Translations under genes and position numbers: made by a program | The notes under the pieces: model-generated | What the model saw: the letters and a program-made list of their open reading frames with translations, nothing else | Told to the model about the DNA's origin: nothing | Databases searched by the model: none | Shown: piece after piece, positions 18,078-27,273 of the stretch | Numbering within the stretch: position 1 is the stretch's first letter | How the letters are laid out: each line of letters begins with the position of its first letter | DNA from: Gammaproteobacteria bacterium | GTDB taxonomy: Bacteria; Pseudomonadota; Gammaproteobacteria; Pseudomonadales; Pseudohongiellaceae | Direction of reading: 5' to 3' | Assembly: GCA_018401885.1 (NCBI GenBank) | Contig: JAGYKB010000004.1 | Coordinates: 1 to 64,000, forward strand | DNA: 64,000 nt

Positions 18078-19004
18078 ATGAGTGAAACCCACGCCGCCCT
18101 GACACTATTCGATGTCGATTTTCAGGCTATGGGTACCCGCTGCACGATAAGTCTTTATGCGCAGTCTTCTGAGCACGCACGCAGTTTGAGCGAGGCAGTC
18201 ATTACCGATGTTGCAAGACTCGAAAGCAAATACTCGCGCTACTTACCCGATAGCTTGCTTAACGAAATAAACAGTGTCGCTAACGCAGGCGGTGCTATTA
18301 CAGTTGATGAAGAAACTGCCGCCTTACTCGACTATGCTCAATCTTGTTATGTCGAGAGCGACGGTCTTTTTGATATCACGTCGGGGCTGCTCAGGCGTGC
18401 GTGGAACTTTCAGCCCGAAGGCCAAACTGAATTGCCCGACCCAGACGTGCTGGCCGCACTGCTTCAGCGGGTGGGGTGGGATAAGCTCGATTGGGAGGCC
18501 CCGCTGCTTATTTTCGATACCCCCGGCATGGAGCTAGACTTCGGCGGTGTCGTAAAAGAGTATGCGGCGGATCGCGCGGCGGCCCTGTTAAAAGGCGCAG
18601 GCGTAGACCACGCGCTGATAAACTTAGGTGGTGATATCTGCGTGACTGGCCCACGCATAGGCGGCGACCCGTGGCGTGTCGCTATTAGCGATCCAAGCAA
18701 TCCAGAGTCCCCGCTACGCCTCGTCGACCTGTCGCATGGCGCGCTTGCGTCGAGCGGGAGCTACGCAAGATGTATCGAAATTGAAGGAATAAAATACGGT
18801 CATTTACTTAATCCCCGAACGGGTTTTCCGTTTGTCGGTACCGCTGCCGCGACGGTGCTCGCCGACCAGTGCGTCGTCGCGGGAAGCCTGGCTACGATCG
18901 CCATGCTTAAAGCGCCAGATGCGCTGCAATTTTTAGAGCAAATGGCGCTCCCATTTTTGGTTGTCGATCAAAATGGCGCGATTGTAGATCGCTTAATACA
19001 TTGA
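18078..19004 (+). CDS. apbE: FAD:protein FMN transferase
   Basis: ApbE attaches FMN covalently to Thr/Ser of target proteins from FAD. The 308-residue product shows AMGTRCTISLYA at the N terminus, ESDGLFDITSGLLRRAW, LDFGGVVKEYAADRAA, INLGGDICVTG and HLLNPRTGFPF, all family motifs. No signal peptide or lipobox is visible before the first motif, unlike many ApbE proteins. If the start is right, this one acts in the cytoplasm. No flavinylation-target protein was recognised nearby. It follows the DUF3570 gene by 113 bp, including the CTCTCG run. Confidence 0.9.
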   Translation: MSETHAALTLFDVDFQAMGTRCTISLYAQSSEHARSLSEAVITDVARLESKYSRYLPDSLLNEINSVANAGGAITVDEETAALLDYAQSCYVESDGLFDITSGLLRRAWNFQPEGQTELPDPDVLAALLQRVGWDKLDWEAPLLIFDTPGMELDFGGVVKEYAADRAAALLKGAGVDHALINLGGDICVTGPRIGGDPWRVAISDPSNPESPLRLVDLSHGALASSGSYARCIEIEGIKYGHLLNPRTGFPFVGTAAATVLADQCVVAGSLATIAMLKAPDALQFLEQMALPFLVVDQNGAIVDRLIH

Positions 19005-19202
19005 TTTTCGAGGCTAAATAGTTACCCTGCATTCTTGCGATTATTTTTAGTGATCGCCAAAAAGTTTCCCTGTCTAATAATTCCAACGCAGTTTTTTGCG
19101 CAATCACGACTCCATCGATGACGACGTTCCAACGCGCAAGCTGAGGAAAATTGTTTCGTTAGAAGTCGAATTATTAGAAACAGAAAGACAAGGGGAAGTA
19201 AT

Positions 19203-22148
19203 TTGAAATCTAACTATAAAAGAAAGCTACTTGCGCAAGCAATAAGCCTCGCCACGGCATTAACACCGGTGGCACTGCTCGCGCAGGACGACACAATAGA
19301 TGAGATAGTCGTTGTTGGCTCGCAGATTCGCGGCGCACAGATAAGCGAAGTGCTACCGGTGTCTGTTCTAAGCGAGCAAGACATCGAAGCGCTGGGCGTA
19401 AACTCAGGCGACGAGCTTCTCGAGTTTATGGCTGAGCAGGGACAAAACTTTTTTAGCGAGTCTGAGAATATTTCCGGCGGCGTTAACTCGGCGCGTGGCG
19501 ACATTGGTGCTTTCAACCTTCGCAACCTCGGCACAGGCAATACACTCGTACTGCTTAACGGACGCCGCATGGTGAACTCGGCGGCTTATCAAACCGAAGA
19601 GGTTGGTGGCAGCTTTGTGCCAGTAAATACAGTTAACGTGCAGTCGTTGCCGGTAACAGGTCTACGTCGGGCAGAAGTCCTGCGTGAGGGCGCGTCGGCT
19701 ATTTACGGTGCCGATGCTGTTGCGGGCGTCGTTAACTACGTTCTTAAAAATGATTTCGAAGGCTTCCGTGTCAATCTGCGCAGCGATGCGTATGAGAGCA
19801 TTGGGCGTCAAGACGAGCGCTTTACTCTTCAATGGGGTACTGCTCTAAACGATGGCGCGACGCAAGTTGGCGCATTTTTTAACTATTACCAACGCGACCG
19901 GGTGAATTCGCAAGACGACCCTCGGTGGGCTGACAGCGATTACTCTTCACGCGTTGCCGGTACTGAATTCGCGGGAACTATTTTCCGCAACGACAGCGCG
20001 AATTCGGCCTACGGGCAGTACGATATTCGCCCAAGCGTTTCAAAGTTTGGTATCAGCGGCAAAGTCACTGACAGCGCTGGAGAGTTTGAGACCTACCCTG
20101 CAGGTAGTCCACAGTGCCAATACAGCATCAACGATCAAGTGTGCGGCGCGGTCGACGGTCAGGGTACTTATCGCTACAACTTAAATGAGAACCGAGATCT
20201 TTACTCAGAGCTCGCACGCTCTAATTTCTATGCTTATGCCAACCATAATTTCGACAACGGCATTGAAGCGTTTTCTGAACTGACATGGTATTACTCAGAC
20301 ACCAACACTATTCGCCACGCGTCTACACCAAGCTCTGCAGTGGGCAAACTTCGTATAGCCGCCGATGCGTACTACAACCCCTTCGGTGCCTGCGGCTCGC
20401 CAAATCGACTGCCCGATAGCGTCATTGGCACAGGCGTGCCATGTTCAGGCCTGCAGCTAGAACTCGACAATTACCGTGTCGCACAGGTTCCACGCATCGT
20501 TGACGTTGATGGTGACACCTACCGTTTCGTCGGCGGGCTGCGTGGCTCAGTAGGCGAATGGGATTGGGAAGGCGCCTACACGTGGTCGCGGTCTGATCGT
20601 AATGATACGACCCATAACCGCGTGAGTAATTCCCTTTTACAAGAAGCGCTAAACGATACGACATCCGCTGGCTTTAATCCGTTCGCACCAACGAGTGGAA
20701 GCAATATCGAAAGGGCGCTGGTTGATGTGGTTCGCCTAAACGAGCAAGAACTCACGATGGTCGACTTCAAAGTGTCGAATCCTAGTGTGTACGAGCTACC
20801 TGCCGGTGGTGTCGGCTTCTTGGCAGGCGTCGAATACCGCGACGAGTCCTTCTCAGATATCCGCGACCCACGCCTTAATGGCACGATTGCGTTTGTCGAT
20901 TCGGCGGGCGTTACTTTCCCGTATGTGTCGGACATTATGAATTCGAGTCCGAGTGCCAGTAGTTTTGGCGATCGCCAGGTAACCTCGGTGTTCACGGAAC
21001 TTGCTGTACCTGTGCTCGATAATCTGGACGTTCAGATGGCGGTTCGTTACGAAGACTTTTCCGACGTAGGCTCGACTACCGTTGGTAAGGTTGCGTTCGG
21101 CTATCGCGTGATAGAGCCTGTGCTGATTCGTGGCTCTTGGTCGGAAGCATTCCGTGCGCCAAACCTTGTGACGATAAATGAAGCGTTGGTGGCACGGTCG
21201 AATACGACAAACGATCCTAGCTGTTTATATGTCGATCCAACCGAAAGTGTCCTCGACTGTTCTTACGGCGTTCAGCGTACTGCCCAAGGCAGCACTCTGC
21301 TGCAACCAGAAACCTCTGACAATACGTCAATCGGTTTAGTCATAGAGCCAATCGAAGGACTCACGCTCACATACGATCGCTGGCGTATCGAGAAAGACAA
21401 TACGATCGGGCTGTTCGGTGAAGAGAATCACGTCGCGCTGGACCTACTGCGACGTCTGAGTTCAGGCGCGAGCAACTGCTCGGCTGTTACCACCAACCCA
21501 TCTGTAATACGTGACACAGCCATTAACCAGGATGCGCTCCCGCTGTTTGCGGCAGCAGGCCTTTGCCCGTTCGGTGACGTAGCAAGAGTCGAAGACAATT
21601 ATGCGAACCTCGATACTCGTACTGTCGAAGGCTATGACATCGGAATTTACTACGAAGTCGATTCGTCACTTGGCTCGTTTAGCGTCCGCTATGTCGGCTC
21701 GTTCCTCGATACCTACGATCAAGAGGCCGGCGGGCTAGCCTCGGAGTTAGTAAATGCTAAAGCAGCGGGCACGCTTCCTGAGTCTCTGCCAGTCGTAGGC
21801 TTCTCGAGCCTCGTACGTCAGAACGGCAACGCAGACCGAAAAGACACGGTACGCGCAAGTTGGGATAAAGGTGACTGGGGCGCAAACGCAACGGCGCTGC
21901 GCAACGGCGACTTCTTCCAAGTGCTCTCCGACGGACGCGAATGGGCAATCCCTTCGATGACGACCGTCAACGTATCGGTTGACTACGACTTCGAGCTTCT
22001 CGGCAGCATCGACAGCCGCATCCGTTTCGGTGCAAACAACGTCACCGACGAGCGCGCACCGCTTGCCGACGACAGCTTTGGCTACTTTGGCGATCAGCAC
22101 TCAGATCTCGGTCGTTTCTACTACGTTGATTTGAGATTCGATCTCTAA
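19203..22148 (+). CDS. TonB-dependent outer-membrane receptor
   Basis: The 981-residue product starts with TTG at 19203, eight bases after AGGGGAAG; no better ATG exists before the plug domain. A signal peptide (AQAISLATALTPVALLAQ) is followed by a TonB-box-like DEIVVVGSQIRG, a plug domain (SEVLPVSVLSEQDIEALG ... VLLNGRRMV ... GASAIYGADAVAGVVNYVL) and a long barrel ending in YYVDLRFDL. It imports an unknown ligand. The next gene is a secreted M20 peptidase, so peptides are possible substrates, by inference only. Confidence 0.9.
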   Translation: MKSNYKRKLLAQAISLATALTPVALLAQDDTIDEIVVVGSQIRGAQISEVLPVSVLSEQDIEALGVNSGDELLEFMAEQGQNFFSESENISGGVNSARGDIGAFNLRNLGTGNTLVLLNGRRMVNSAAYQTEEVGGSFVPVNTVNVQSLPVTGLRRAEVLREGASAIYGADAVAGVVNYVLKNDFEGFRVNLRSDAYESIGRQDERFTLQWGTALNDGATQVGAFFNYYQRDRVNSQDDPRWADSDYSSRVAGTEFAGTIFRNDSANSAYGQYDIRPSVSKFGISGKVTDSAGEFETYPAGSPQCQYSINDQVCGAVDGQGTYRYNLNENRDLYSELARSNFYAYANHNFDNGIEAFSELTWYYSDTNTIRHASTPSSAVGKLRIAADAYYNPFGACGSPNRLPDSVIGTGVPCSGLQLELDNYRVAQVPRIVDVDGDTYRFVGGLRGSVGEWDWEGAYTWSRSDRNDTTHNRVSNSLLQEALNDTTSAGFNPFAPTSGSNIERALVDVVRLNEQELTMVDFKVSNPSVYELPAGGVGFLAGVEYRDESFSDIRDPRLNGTIAFVDSAGVTFPYVSDIMNSSPSASSFGDRQVTSVFTELAVPVLDNLDVQMAVRYEDFSDVGSTTVGKVAFGYRVIEPVLIRGSWSEAFRAPNLVTINEALVARSNTTNDPSCLYVDPTESVLDCSYGVQRTAQGSTLLQPETSDNTSIGLVIEPIEGLTLTYDRWRIEKDNTIGLFGEENHVALDLLRRLSSGASNCSAVTTNPSVIRDTAINQDALPLFAAAGLCPFGDVARVEDNYANLDTRTVEGYDIGIYYEVDSSLGSFSVRYVGSFLDTYDQEAGGLASELVNAKAAGTLPESLPVVGFSSLVRQNGNADRKDTVRASWDKGDWGANATALRNGDFFQVLSDGREWAIPSMTTVNVSVDYDFELLGSIDSRIRFGANNVTDERAPLADDSFGYFGDQHSDLGRFYYVDLRFDL

Positions 22149-22162
22149 GGCACTCCCCCTGC

Positions 22163-22205
22163 TCCATTCGGTTTGTCGATTAAGACTCGATTAGCCGAAT
22201 GGGGC
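22163..22205 (+). terminator. long imperfect hairpin after the TonB receptor
   Basis: Arms 22163-22180 and 22188-22205 pair over 18 positions, with three G-U pairs and one mismatch, around a 7-nt loop (TTAAGAC). It lies 15 bp after the receptor stop. No T-run follows, so it may be an mRNA 3' stabiliser or a factor-dependent end rather than an intrinsic terminator. Confidence 0.4.
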
Positions 22206-22270
22206 AATCTGCTATTGCCTCCTAAGCGCTTTACGGTAAAGTTAAGCTCTGAGCTTACTTCGAGGTAATC

Positions 22271-23686
22271 ATGAGCATAAACAATCGATTTTTTTCCCGC
22301 GCTGTCCTGGTCTCGGCTATCACATTGAGCCTAGCTTCACAGGCTGTCGCCCAGCAAGACTGGGACGCAATCAACGAAGAAACCCTGCGCCATTTCCGCG
22401 CGCTTCTCCAGTTCGACACATCTGATCCCCCCGGCCGCGAACTCCCTGCTGCGGAGTACCTTCGCGACGTACTCGAAGCCGAAGGCTTTGAGGTAGAGAT
22501 GCTGGCCAACAACGACGAGCGCCCCAACGTGGTAACACGCTTAAAGGGTAACGGTAGCAAAGAACCGCTGCTTATCATGGCGCATACCGACACGGTGAAT
22601 GTGGATCCCGCTAAGTGGACTTTCCCGCCGTTTAGCGCAACCGTCGACGGCGGCTATGTTTACGGGCGCGGCGCGGTAGACGACAAAGACAATCTCGCCG
22701 CCGGCCTTATGGTGATGCTCGAGCTAAAGCGTCAGGGCATCAAACTCGACCGCGACGTTATCTTCCTCGCCGAATCGGGTGAAGAGGGCGCGACCGAGTT
22801 CGGCATCGAATTCATGATTAACGAGCATTTCGACAAAATCGAGTCGGAGTTTTGTTTAGCCGAAGGCGGCTCGGTGGCACGCGTTAATCGCGAGGTGCAG
22901 TATGCGGGCATCCAGAGTGTTGAGAAAATCCCTTACCAGATAAACCTGACCGCCACCGGCGTTGCCGGTCATGGTTCAGTGCCGCTGCAGACAAACCCAG
23001 TGGTGAGACTCGCCAAGGCGATGGCCGCGGTCGCCGACTGGCCATCGCCCATTAGACTTAACGAAACTACGGCGGCGTATTTCGAGCGCCTCGCGGGTAT
23101 TTCTCCGCCCGATGCCGCGGCGCGTTATCTAGCCGTCCTCGACCCCGCAACGCAGGCTGAGGCAGACGAGTACTTCCGCGAATTCGAGCCGCGTCACGCG
23201 TCGATGCTACGCTCGTCTTTGTCGCCGAACATTATCGATGCGGGCTACCGAATCAACGTAATACCCTCGGAGGCCAGAGGCTTTGTTGATTTCCGCGCGC
23301 TACCCGATGAGGATATAGAAGCATTCCTAGATCAAGTCCGCGAGGTGATTAATGACCCAGCTGTCGAAGTCGCACTGGGTGCGAGAAACACGCGGCCGCG
23401 CGGCGAGGCGCGATTAAACACGCCGGCATTCTCGGCGATCGAGGCGGGCATCACTAAGCATTATGGGGTAGTGACTCTGCCAACGATGAGCACAGGCGCA
23501 ACTGATATGGCGTATCTACGTAATAAGGGCATTGAGTGCTACGGCATTGGTCCAGCTATTGATCGTGAGGACGCCGCGCTCGGTTTCGGCGCGCACAGCG
23601 ACCAAGAGCGAATCCTTATTTCGGAACTTAATCGCTTCGTACGCTTTCATTGGGATATTGTTCTACAGATTGCCGCAGAGCAGTAA
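22271..23686 (+). CDS. secreted M20 family metallopeptidase
   Basis: The 471-residue product has a signal peptide (RAVLVSAITLSLASQAVAQQ). It shows the M20 metal site: MAHTDTV (His ligand and catalytic Asp), YGRGAVDDKDN (bridging Asp) and LAESGEEG (catalytic Glu plus ligand), with GHGSVPLQTNP in the lid/dimerisation domain and GIGPAIDRED near the C terminus. It resembles carboxypeptidase PM20-type and dipeptidase enzymes. Likely periplasmic peptide hydrolysis; may serve the receptor upstream. A terminator follows. Confidence 0.88.
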   Translation: MSINNRFFSRAVLVSAITLSLASQAVAQQDWDAINEETLRHFRALLQFDTSDPPGRELPAAEYLRDVLEAEGFEVEMLANNDERPNVVTRLKGNGSKEPLLIMAHTDTVNVDPAKWTFPPFSATVDGGYVYGRGAVDDKDNLAAGLMVMLELKRQGIKLDRDVIFLAESGEEGATEFGIEFMINEHFDKIESEFCLAEGGSVARVNREVQYAGIQSVEKIPYQINLTATGVAGHGSVPLQTNPVVRLAKAMAAVADWPSPIRLNETTAAYFERLAGISPPDAAARYLAVLDPATQAEADEYFREFEPRHASMLRSSLSPNIIDAGYRINVIPSEARGFVDFRALPDEDIEAFLDQVREVINDPAVEVALGARNTRPRGEARLNTPAFSAIEAGITKHYGVVTLPTMSTGATDMAYLRNKGIECYGIGPAIDREDAALGFGAHSDQERILISELNRFVRFHWDIVLQIAAEQ

Positions 23687-23707
23687 TTTGGGAAGTAGGT
23701 ATTTGAC

Positions 23708-23736
23708 AAAAAGCCGCGCACTAAGCGCGGCTTTTT
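23708..23736. terminator. bidirectional intrinsic terminator
   Basis: GCCGCGC (23713-23719), loop ACTAA, GCGCGGC (23725-23731), flanked by AAAAA and TTTTT. It lies between the convergent peptidase and aldo/keto reductase genes and works on both strands. Confidence 0.92.
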
Positions 23737-23773
23737 AATGGCCTGAATTTTTACCGAGAACTTGTGCTGCTAG

Positions 23774-24547
23774 CTAACTTGCAGCGTTCACATTGTCACG
23801 CAAATGTTCGAGATTGATCGTTCCAACAATGGCAGAGCTCACGCCAGGAATGGCAAGCACGGTGCGCAGATTATTGGCTGTTTCGTTGGGCGTGCCGAGA
23901 GCATCGTGGCCGCTGTTGAGTGCTTTCTTAATCAGCACGCCTTTGTTAGCGGCATGAGCGGCGGCTATTACCGGTGCGTCGTCGGTATAAGAGGGATTGT
24001 AAGTTGCCATCACGAGGTCGAGCGACTCGACTGCGCGAAGGCCACCTTCTACCGTTTTTGTTGACATACCAATTGCGCGTATCTGGCCCTTTTCCTGCAT
24101 TTTGAGCAGCGTGGGAAGGCAGTCAGTCTGGTCGAGAATTTTAAGATCTTCGCCGTCGGAATGTATTAGCACGATGTCGAGATAGTCTGTTTTCATATCT
24201 CGAAGGCTGCGTTCGATACTGCGTCGGGTGTGTTCGGCGCCAAAATCAAAAAATGATTTTCCCGTAGTAAATTCTTCGCCGACTTTAGTACAGATAACCC
24301 ATTGATCGCGATCGCGTAAAAGACGGCCTATGCGCTGCTCGCTACTGCCATAGGCGGGCGCGGTGTCGAGAAGGTTAATACCACTCTCGCGTGCGGCATC
24401 TAACAGCGACTCGATCGCGCGGTCTACGGGCAATGAGAAACCGGTAGGATATTTTACTTCTTGGTTGCGGCCGAATTTTACCGTGCCTAGGCCAAGACAC
24501 GAGACCTCGATGCCAGTGCTGCCGAGTGGTCGTTTTGCTAATGTCAT
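23774..24547 (-). CDS. aldo/keto reductase
   Basis: The 257-residue product has the AKR catalytic tetrad: Asp and Tyr in LLDTAPAYGSSEQRIG, Lys in VICTKVG and His in IVLIHSDG. The N terminus LGSTGIEVSCLGLGTVKFG is also typical. At 257 residues it is short for the family (about 280-340) but has no obvious internal deletion. An NAD(P)H-dependent carbonyl reductase or a dehydrogenase of the galactose dehydrogenase-like group; substrate unknown. Followed downstream by the terminator at 23708. Confidence 0.88.
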   Translation of the reverse strand: MTLAKRPLGSTGIEVSCLGLGTVKFGRNQEVKYPTGFSLPVDRAIESLLDAARESGINLLDTAPAYGSSEQRIGRLLRDRDQWVICTKVGEEFTTGKSFFDFGAEHTRRSIERSLRDMKTDYLDIVLIHSDGEDLKILDQTDCLPTLLKMQEKGQIRAIGMSTKTVEGGLRAVESLDLVMATYNPSYTDDAPVIAAAHAANKGVLIKKALNSGHDALGTPNETANNLRTVLAIPGVSSAIVGTINLEHLRDNVNAAS

Positions 24548-24601
24548 CGAACTTTTCCTAATTGATAGCAGCGAAGCGAGAGGCGCGACTGCTTAATTCT
24601 T

Positions 24602-25843
24602 TTAACGATCCCAGTGGGCTTTCGCAAGCGTTGCCTTTGGCAGAAGTTGCGCCAGTGCGTCGAGCGTGTGTGTTCCATCGCCGCGCTTTTTTGTCACATT
24701 GCCCTCGAGCTCTGAAAGAACGCCATCGGCGAGGGCAGGGGTTAGCGTGAGTTTGGTTGGCCAAGCGGCAATGTAGCCGTCTTCGGCAATAAAAAGCGCG
24801 CCATCGGGGCGCGAGCCGTCAGCCATCTTCGCCTCTGCGCGGTCTATCGCGAAACAGCCCCACTGTGCTCCGCTTAAGTCTACCCACGGAAATAAGTCAG
24901 CAAGAAGTCGCTTGGCACGTTCGATTAATTCGTCGTCGGGCACGCCAACACCGGACTCCGCAATTTCACCGCCTAAATACCAAACCGGCACTCCGTCATC
25001 TGCGATATGAGTGGTGACGGTGAGTTTCGGCGTGAGGCTAAAGTCCTCGCCTATGCAATGCGCGAAGACAGAGCCGAGTCCCGTTTTCTTCACCCAGACC
25101 ATATTAAGCGGTCGCAGCTGCGCCGCGGGCTTGGTCAAGCCTGCTGCGTCTATTAATGCCTGATTGCCTTTGCCCGCGCAGAAGATCATGCGCTGGGCTT
25201 GGATGCTGACAGTACTGTTCTCGGATCCGCTTGTATCGTTAGGTAATCCAGTGTCTATGCGAAGCGTGACAGAGTTAGCGTTTCCACTTGCGTCCCGCGA
25301 AAAGCCGATGCCGTTAGGATCAATCTTAAAAATCGACTCGTCATAGCGCGCGTGCAGAAGCGAAAGAAGACTGGGCGTATCGACGGCGAAATCGGGCAGG
25401 GCATAGAGTGAGCCATCGACCGTTGCTTGGGCAAAAAACGGAGGAAAGTCCTTCCGCGGCACCGATTCCACGCGCCCCTGCAAACTCTTGCTTCCGAAGA
25501 AAGCCTTTATTTTGGAGCGGTAGCTCGCGCTGGACCACATGTAATAACGCTCGCTGCGCACCTCACAGCCGCTCAGGTCTATCTCCCCCGTGCCGTCGAA
25601 ACACGCGCGCCAGCGTGCGGGGAGGGCGGCTATAGTATTCGCCGCGTCGGTGACCGAGCCGCCGAGTGCGTATTTGAGCCCCCCGTGGATAATACCCTGA
25701 GACGCGAGGGTCTGCGCGGCGCCAAGACCCTCGGCTTCGAGCAAGACAGCGTCGTAGCCCTCGTCACGCAGGCGATTAAGCAGCCAGAGGCCGGCGATGC
25801 CGCCGCCGAATACGACGATGTCTGTGCTGTAAGGCGCGTTCAT
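24602..25843 (-). CDS. DAO-type FAD-dependent oxidoreductase
   Basis: From the ATG at 25843 the 413-residue product starts MNAPYSTDIVVFGGGIAGLW, a dinucleotide-binding motif. ASQGIIHGGLKYALGG follows, as in glycerol-3-phosphate dehydrogenase and D-amino-acid oxidase relatives. An upstream in-frame start at 25933 gives a basic, low-complexity leader and is not preferred. The C terminus has ALFIAEDGYIAAWPTKLTLTPALAD. It is 54 bp upstream of the aldo/keto reductase on the same strand, so the two are probably one transcript. Substrate unknown. Confidence 0.78.
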   Translation of the reverse strand: MNAPYSTDIVVFGGGIAGLWLLNRLRDEGYDAVLLEAEGLGAAQTLASQGIIHGGLKYALGGSVTDAANTIAALPARWRACFDGTGEIDLSGCEVRSERYYMWSSASYRSKIKAFFGSKSLQGRVESVPRKDFPPFFAQATVDGSLYALPDFAVDTPSLLSLLHARYDESIFKIDPNGIGFSRDASGNANSVTLRIDTGLPNDTSGSENSTVSIQAQRMIFCAGKGNQALIDAAGLTKPAAQLRPLNMVWVKKTGLGSVFAHCIGEDFSLTPKLTVTTHIADDGVPVWYLGGEIAESGVGVPDDELIERAKRLLADLFPWVDLSGAQWGCFAIDRAEAKMADGSRPDGALFIAEDGYIAAWPTKLTLTPALADGVLSELEGNVTKKRGDGTHTLDALAQLLPKATLAKAHWDR

Positions 25844-25989
25844 TTTGGGCCTATCTAGGTCGTGAATCGGAGGGTGAATTAATCTGCATTTACGGTAGCG
25901 AGCAACAGGCTTTTTTCTGTAGGATGCGGGCATAAAGTATATCGACCGCTATGCGGATTTCACAACAGCGCCGACAAGAGCCGAAACGC

Positions 25990-27273
25990 ATGCCACGAGT
26001 CCTTTACTCCATCCTATTTACGTTGCTTACGCCGCTTATTCTTATCCGGCTACTCGTGCGCTCATTTAAGGCGCCAGCCTATCGTCGACGCATTGCCGAG
26101 CGTTTTGCGTTGCAGTGGCGTCCTGCCGCGAGGGATCTTTCTAAACCGCTGCTGTGGATTCATGCAGTATCGGTGGGCGAAACCGTCGCCGCTGCGCCTT
26201 TGGTGCGCGAGCTTCGCCGCGACTATCCAGACCATCAGATTCTCATCACCTGCATGACGCCCACGGGTTCTGAACGCGTAAAGGCGCTTTTCGGTGACAC
26301 GGTTTTGCACGCCTATTTGCCCTACGATACGGCGTGGGCGATGAAGCGATTCGTGAAGAAATACGAACCGGCCTTGCTTATTCTGATGGAAACTGAACTT
26401 TGGCCGAACCTCATTCATTACTGTTGTAAAGCTGATGTGCCCGTCGTACTCGCCAACGCGCGCCTGTCTGCTCGGTCAGCCCGCGGTTACAGTCGATTTG
26501 GCTCGCTCACTCGGCCCATGCTGCAGCAATTGGAGCTCGTTGCGGCGCAGTCTCAGGAGGACGCCGAGCGGTTAATTTGCGCGGGCGCTAACCCAGACGA
26601 CGTTCGCGTCACCGGCAGCCTAAAATTTATCGTCGATGTCGATAAGAGCGCGCAGTTGCCGGCGGGCGTATTCGACGCGATTGACGCTTCCGACCGCGTG
26701 GTCATCATCGCATCAAGCACTCGCGAGGGCGAAGAAGAGAAAGTATTGACCGCGTTTAAGCAGGTGTTAGAGAGCCATCCACAAACTGTGCTGCTGCTTG
26801 TGCCGCGTCATCCCGAGCGCTTCGATGCGGTTGCGACACTGGTTGACCGCATGGGGCTTAGATTGGGCAGGCGCAGCAAGAACGACCTGCTTACCGCCGA
26901 GATGAACGTCTATCTTGGCGACTCGATGGGCGAAATGATGAGTTATTACCGACTCGCGAGTATCGCGTTTGTAGGCGGTAGTTTGGTGAATACAGGCTGT
27001 CAGAATGTGCTCGAGCCGGCGGCTTTCGGTATTCCGGTGGTGACGGGGCCGTCGCAGTTTAATTTTGCGACGATTTGTCGCCAGCTCGAAGCCGAGTCTG
27101 CGCTTCGCACCGTCGCCGACGAAAAAGAGCTCGCCGATTTTCTCATCGATCTCATTCCCGATTGGGCGCGTCAGGCTGAGATGGGCCGCCGCGGCAAGGC
27201 CCTGGTCGAAGACAATCAGGATTCCCTTCCCGCCTTGCTTAGTTTGTTAGAGCCGCTTCTGGTCGCGCGCTAG
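25990..27273 (+). CDS. waaA: Kdo transferase, LPS inner core
   Basis: WaaA (KdtA) adds 3-deoxy-D-manno-octulosonic acid to lipid A at the inner membrane. The 427-residue product has an N-terminal anchor, FKAPAYRRRIAERF, HAVSVGETVAAAPLVREL, TCMTPTGSERV, METELWPNL, NARLSARSARGYSR and FVGGSLVNTGCQNVLEP, matching the family throughout. The ATG at 25990 gives the family's normal N terminus; the earlier ATG at 25951 adds 13 residues without support. The stop TAG overlaps the convergent pepQ stop (CTAG at 27270-27273). Confidence 0.95.
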   Translation: MPRVLYSILFTLLTPLILIRLLVRSFKAPAYRRRIAERFALQWRPAARDLSKPLLWIHAVSVGETVAAAPLVRELRRDYPDHQILITCMTPTGSERVKALFGDTVLHAYLPYDTAWAMKRFVKKYEPALLILMETELWPNLIHYCCKADVPVVLANARLSARSARGYSRFGSLTRPMLQQLELVAAQSQEDAERLICAGANPDDVRVTGSLKFIVDVDKSAQLPAGVFDAIDASDRVVIIASSTREGEEEKVLTAFKQVLESHPQTVLLLVPRHPERFDAVATLVDRMGLRLGRRSKNDLLTAEMNVYLGDSMGEMMSYYRLASIAFVGGSLVNTGCQNVLEPAAFGIPVVTGPSQFNFATICRQLEAESALRTVADEKELADFLIDLIPDWARQAEMGRRGKALVEDNQDSLPALLSLLEPLLVAR

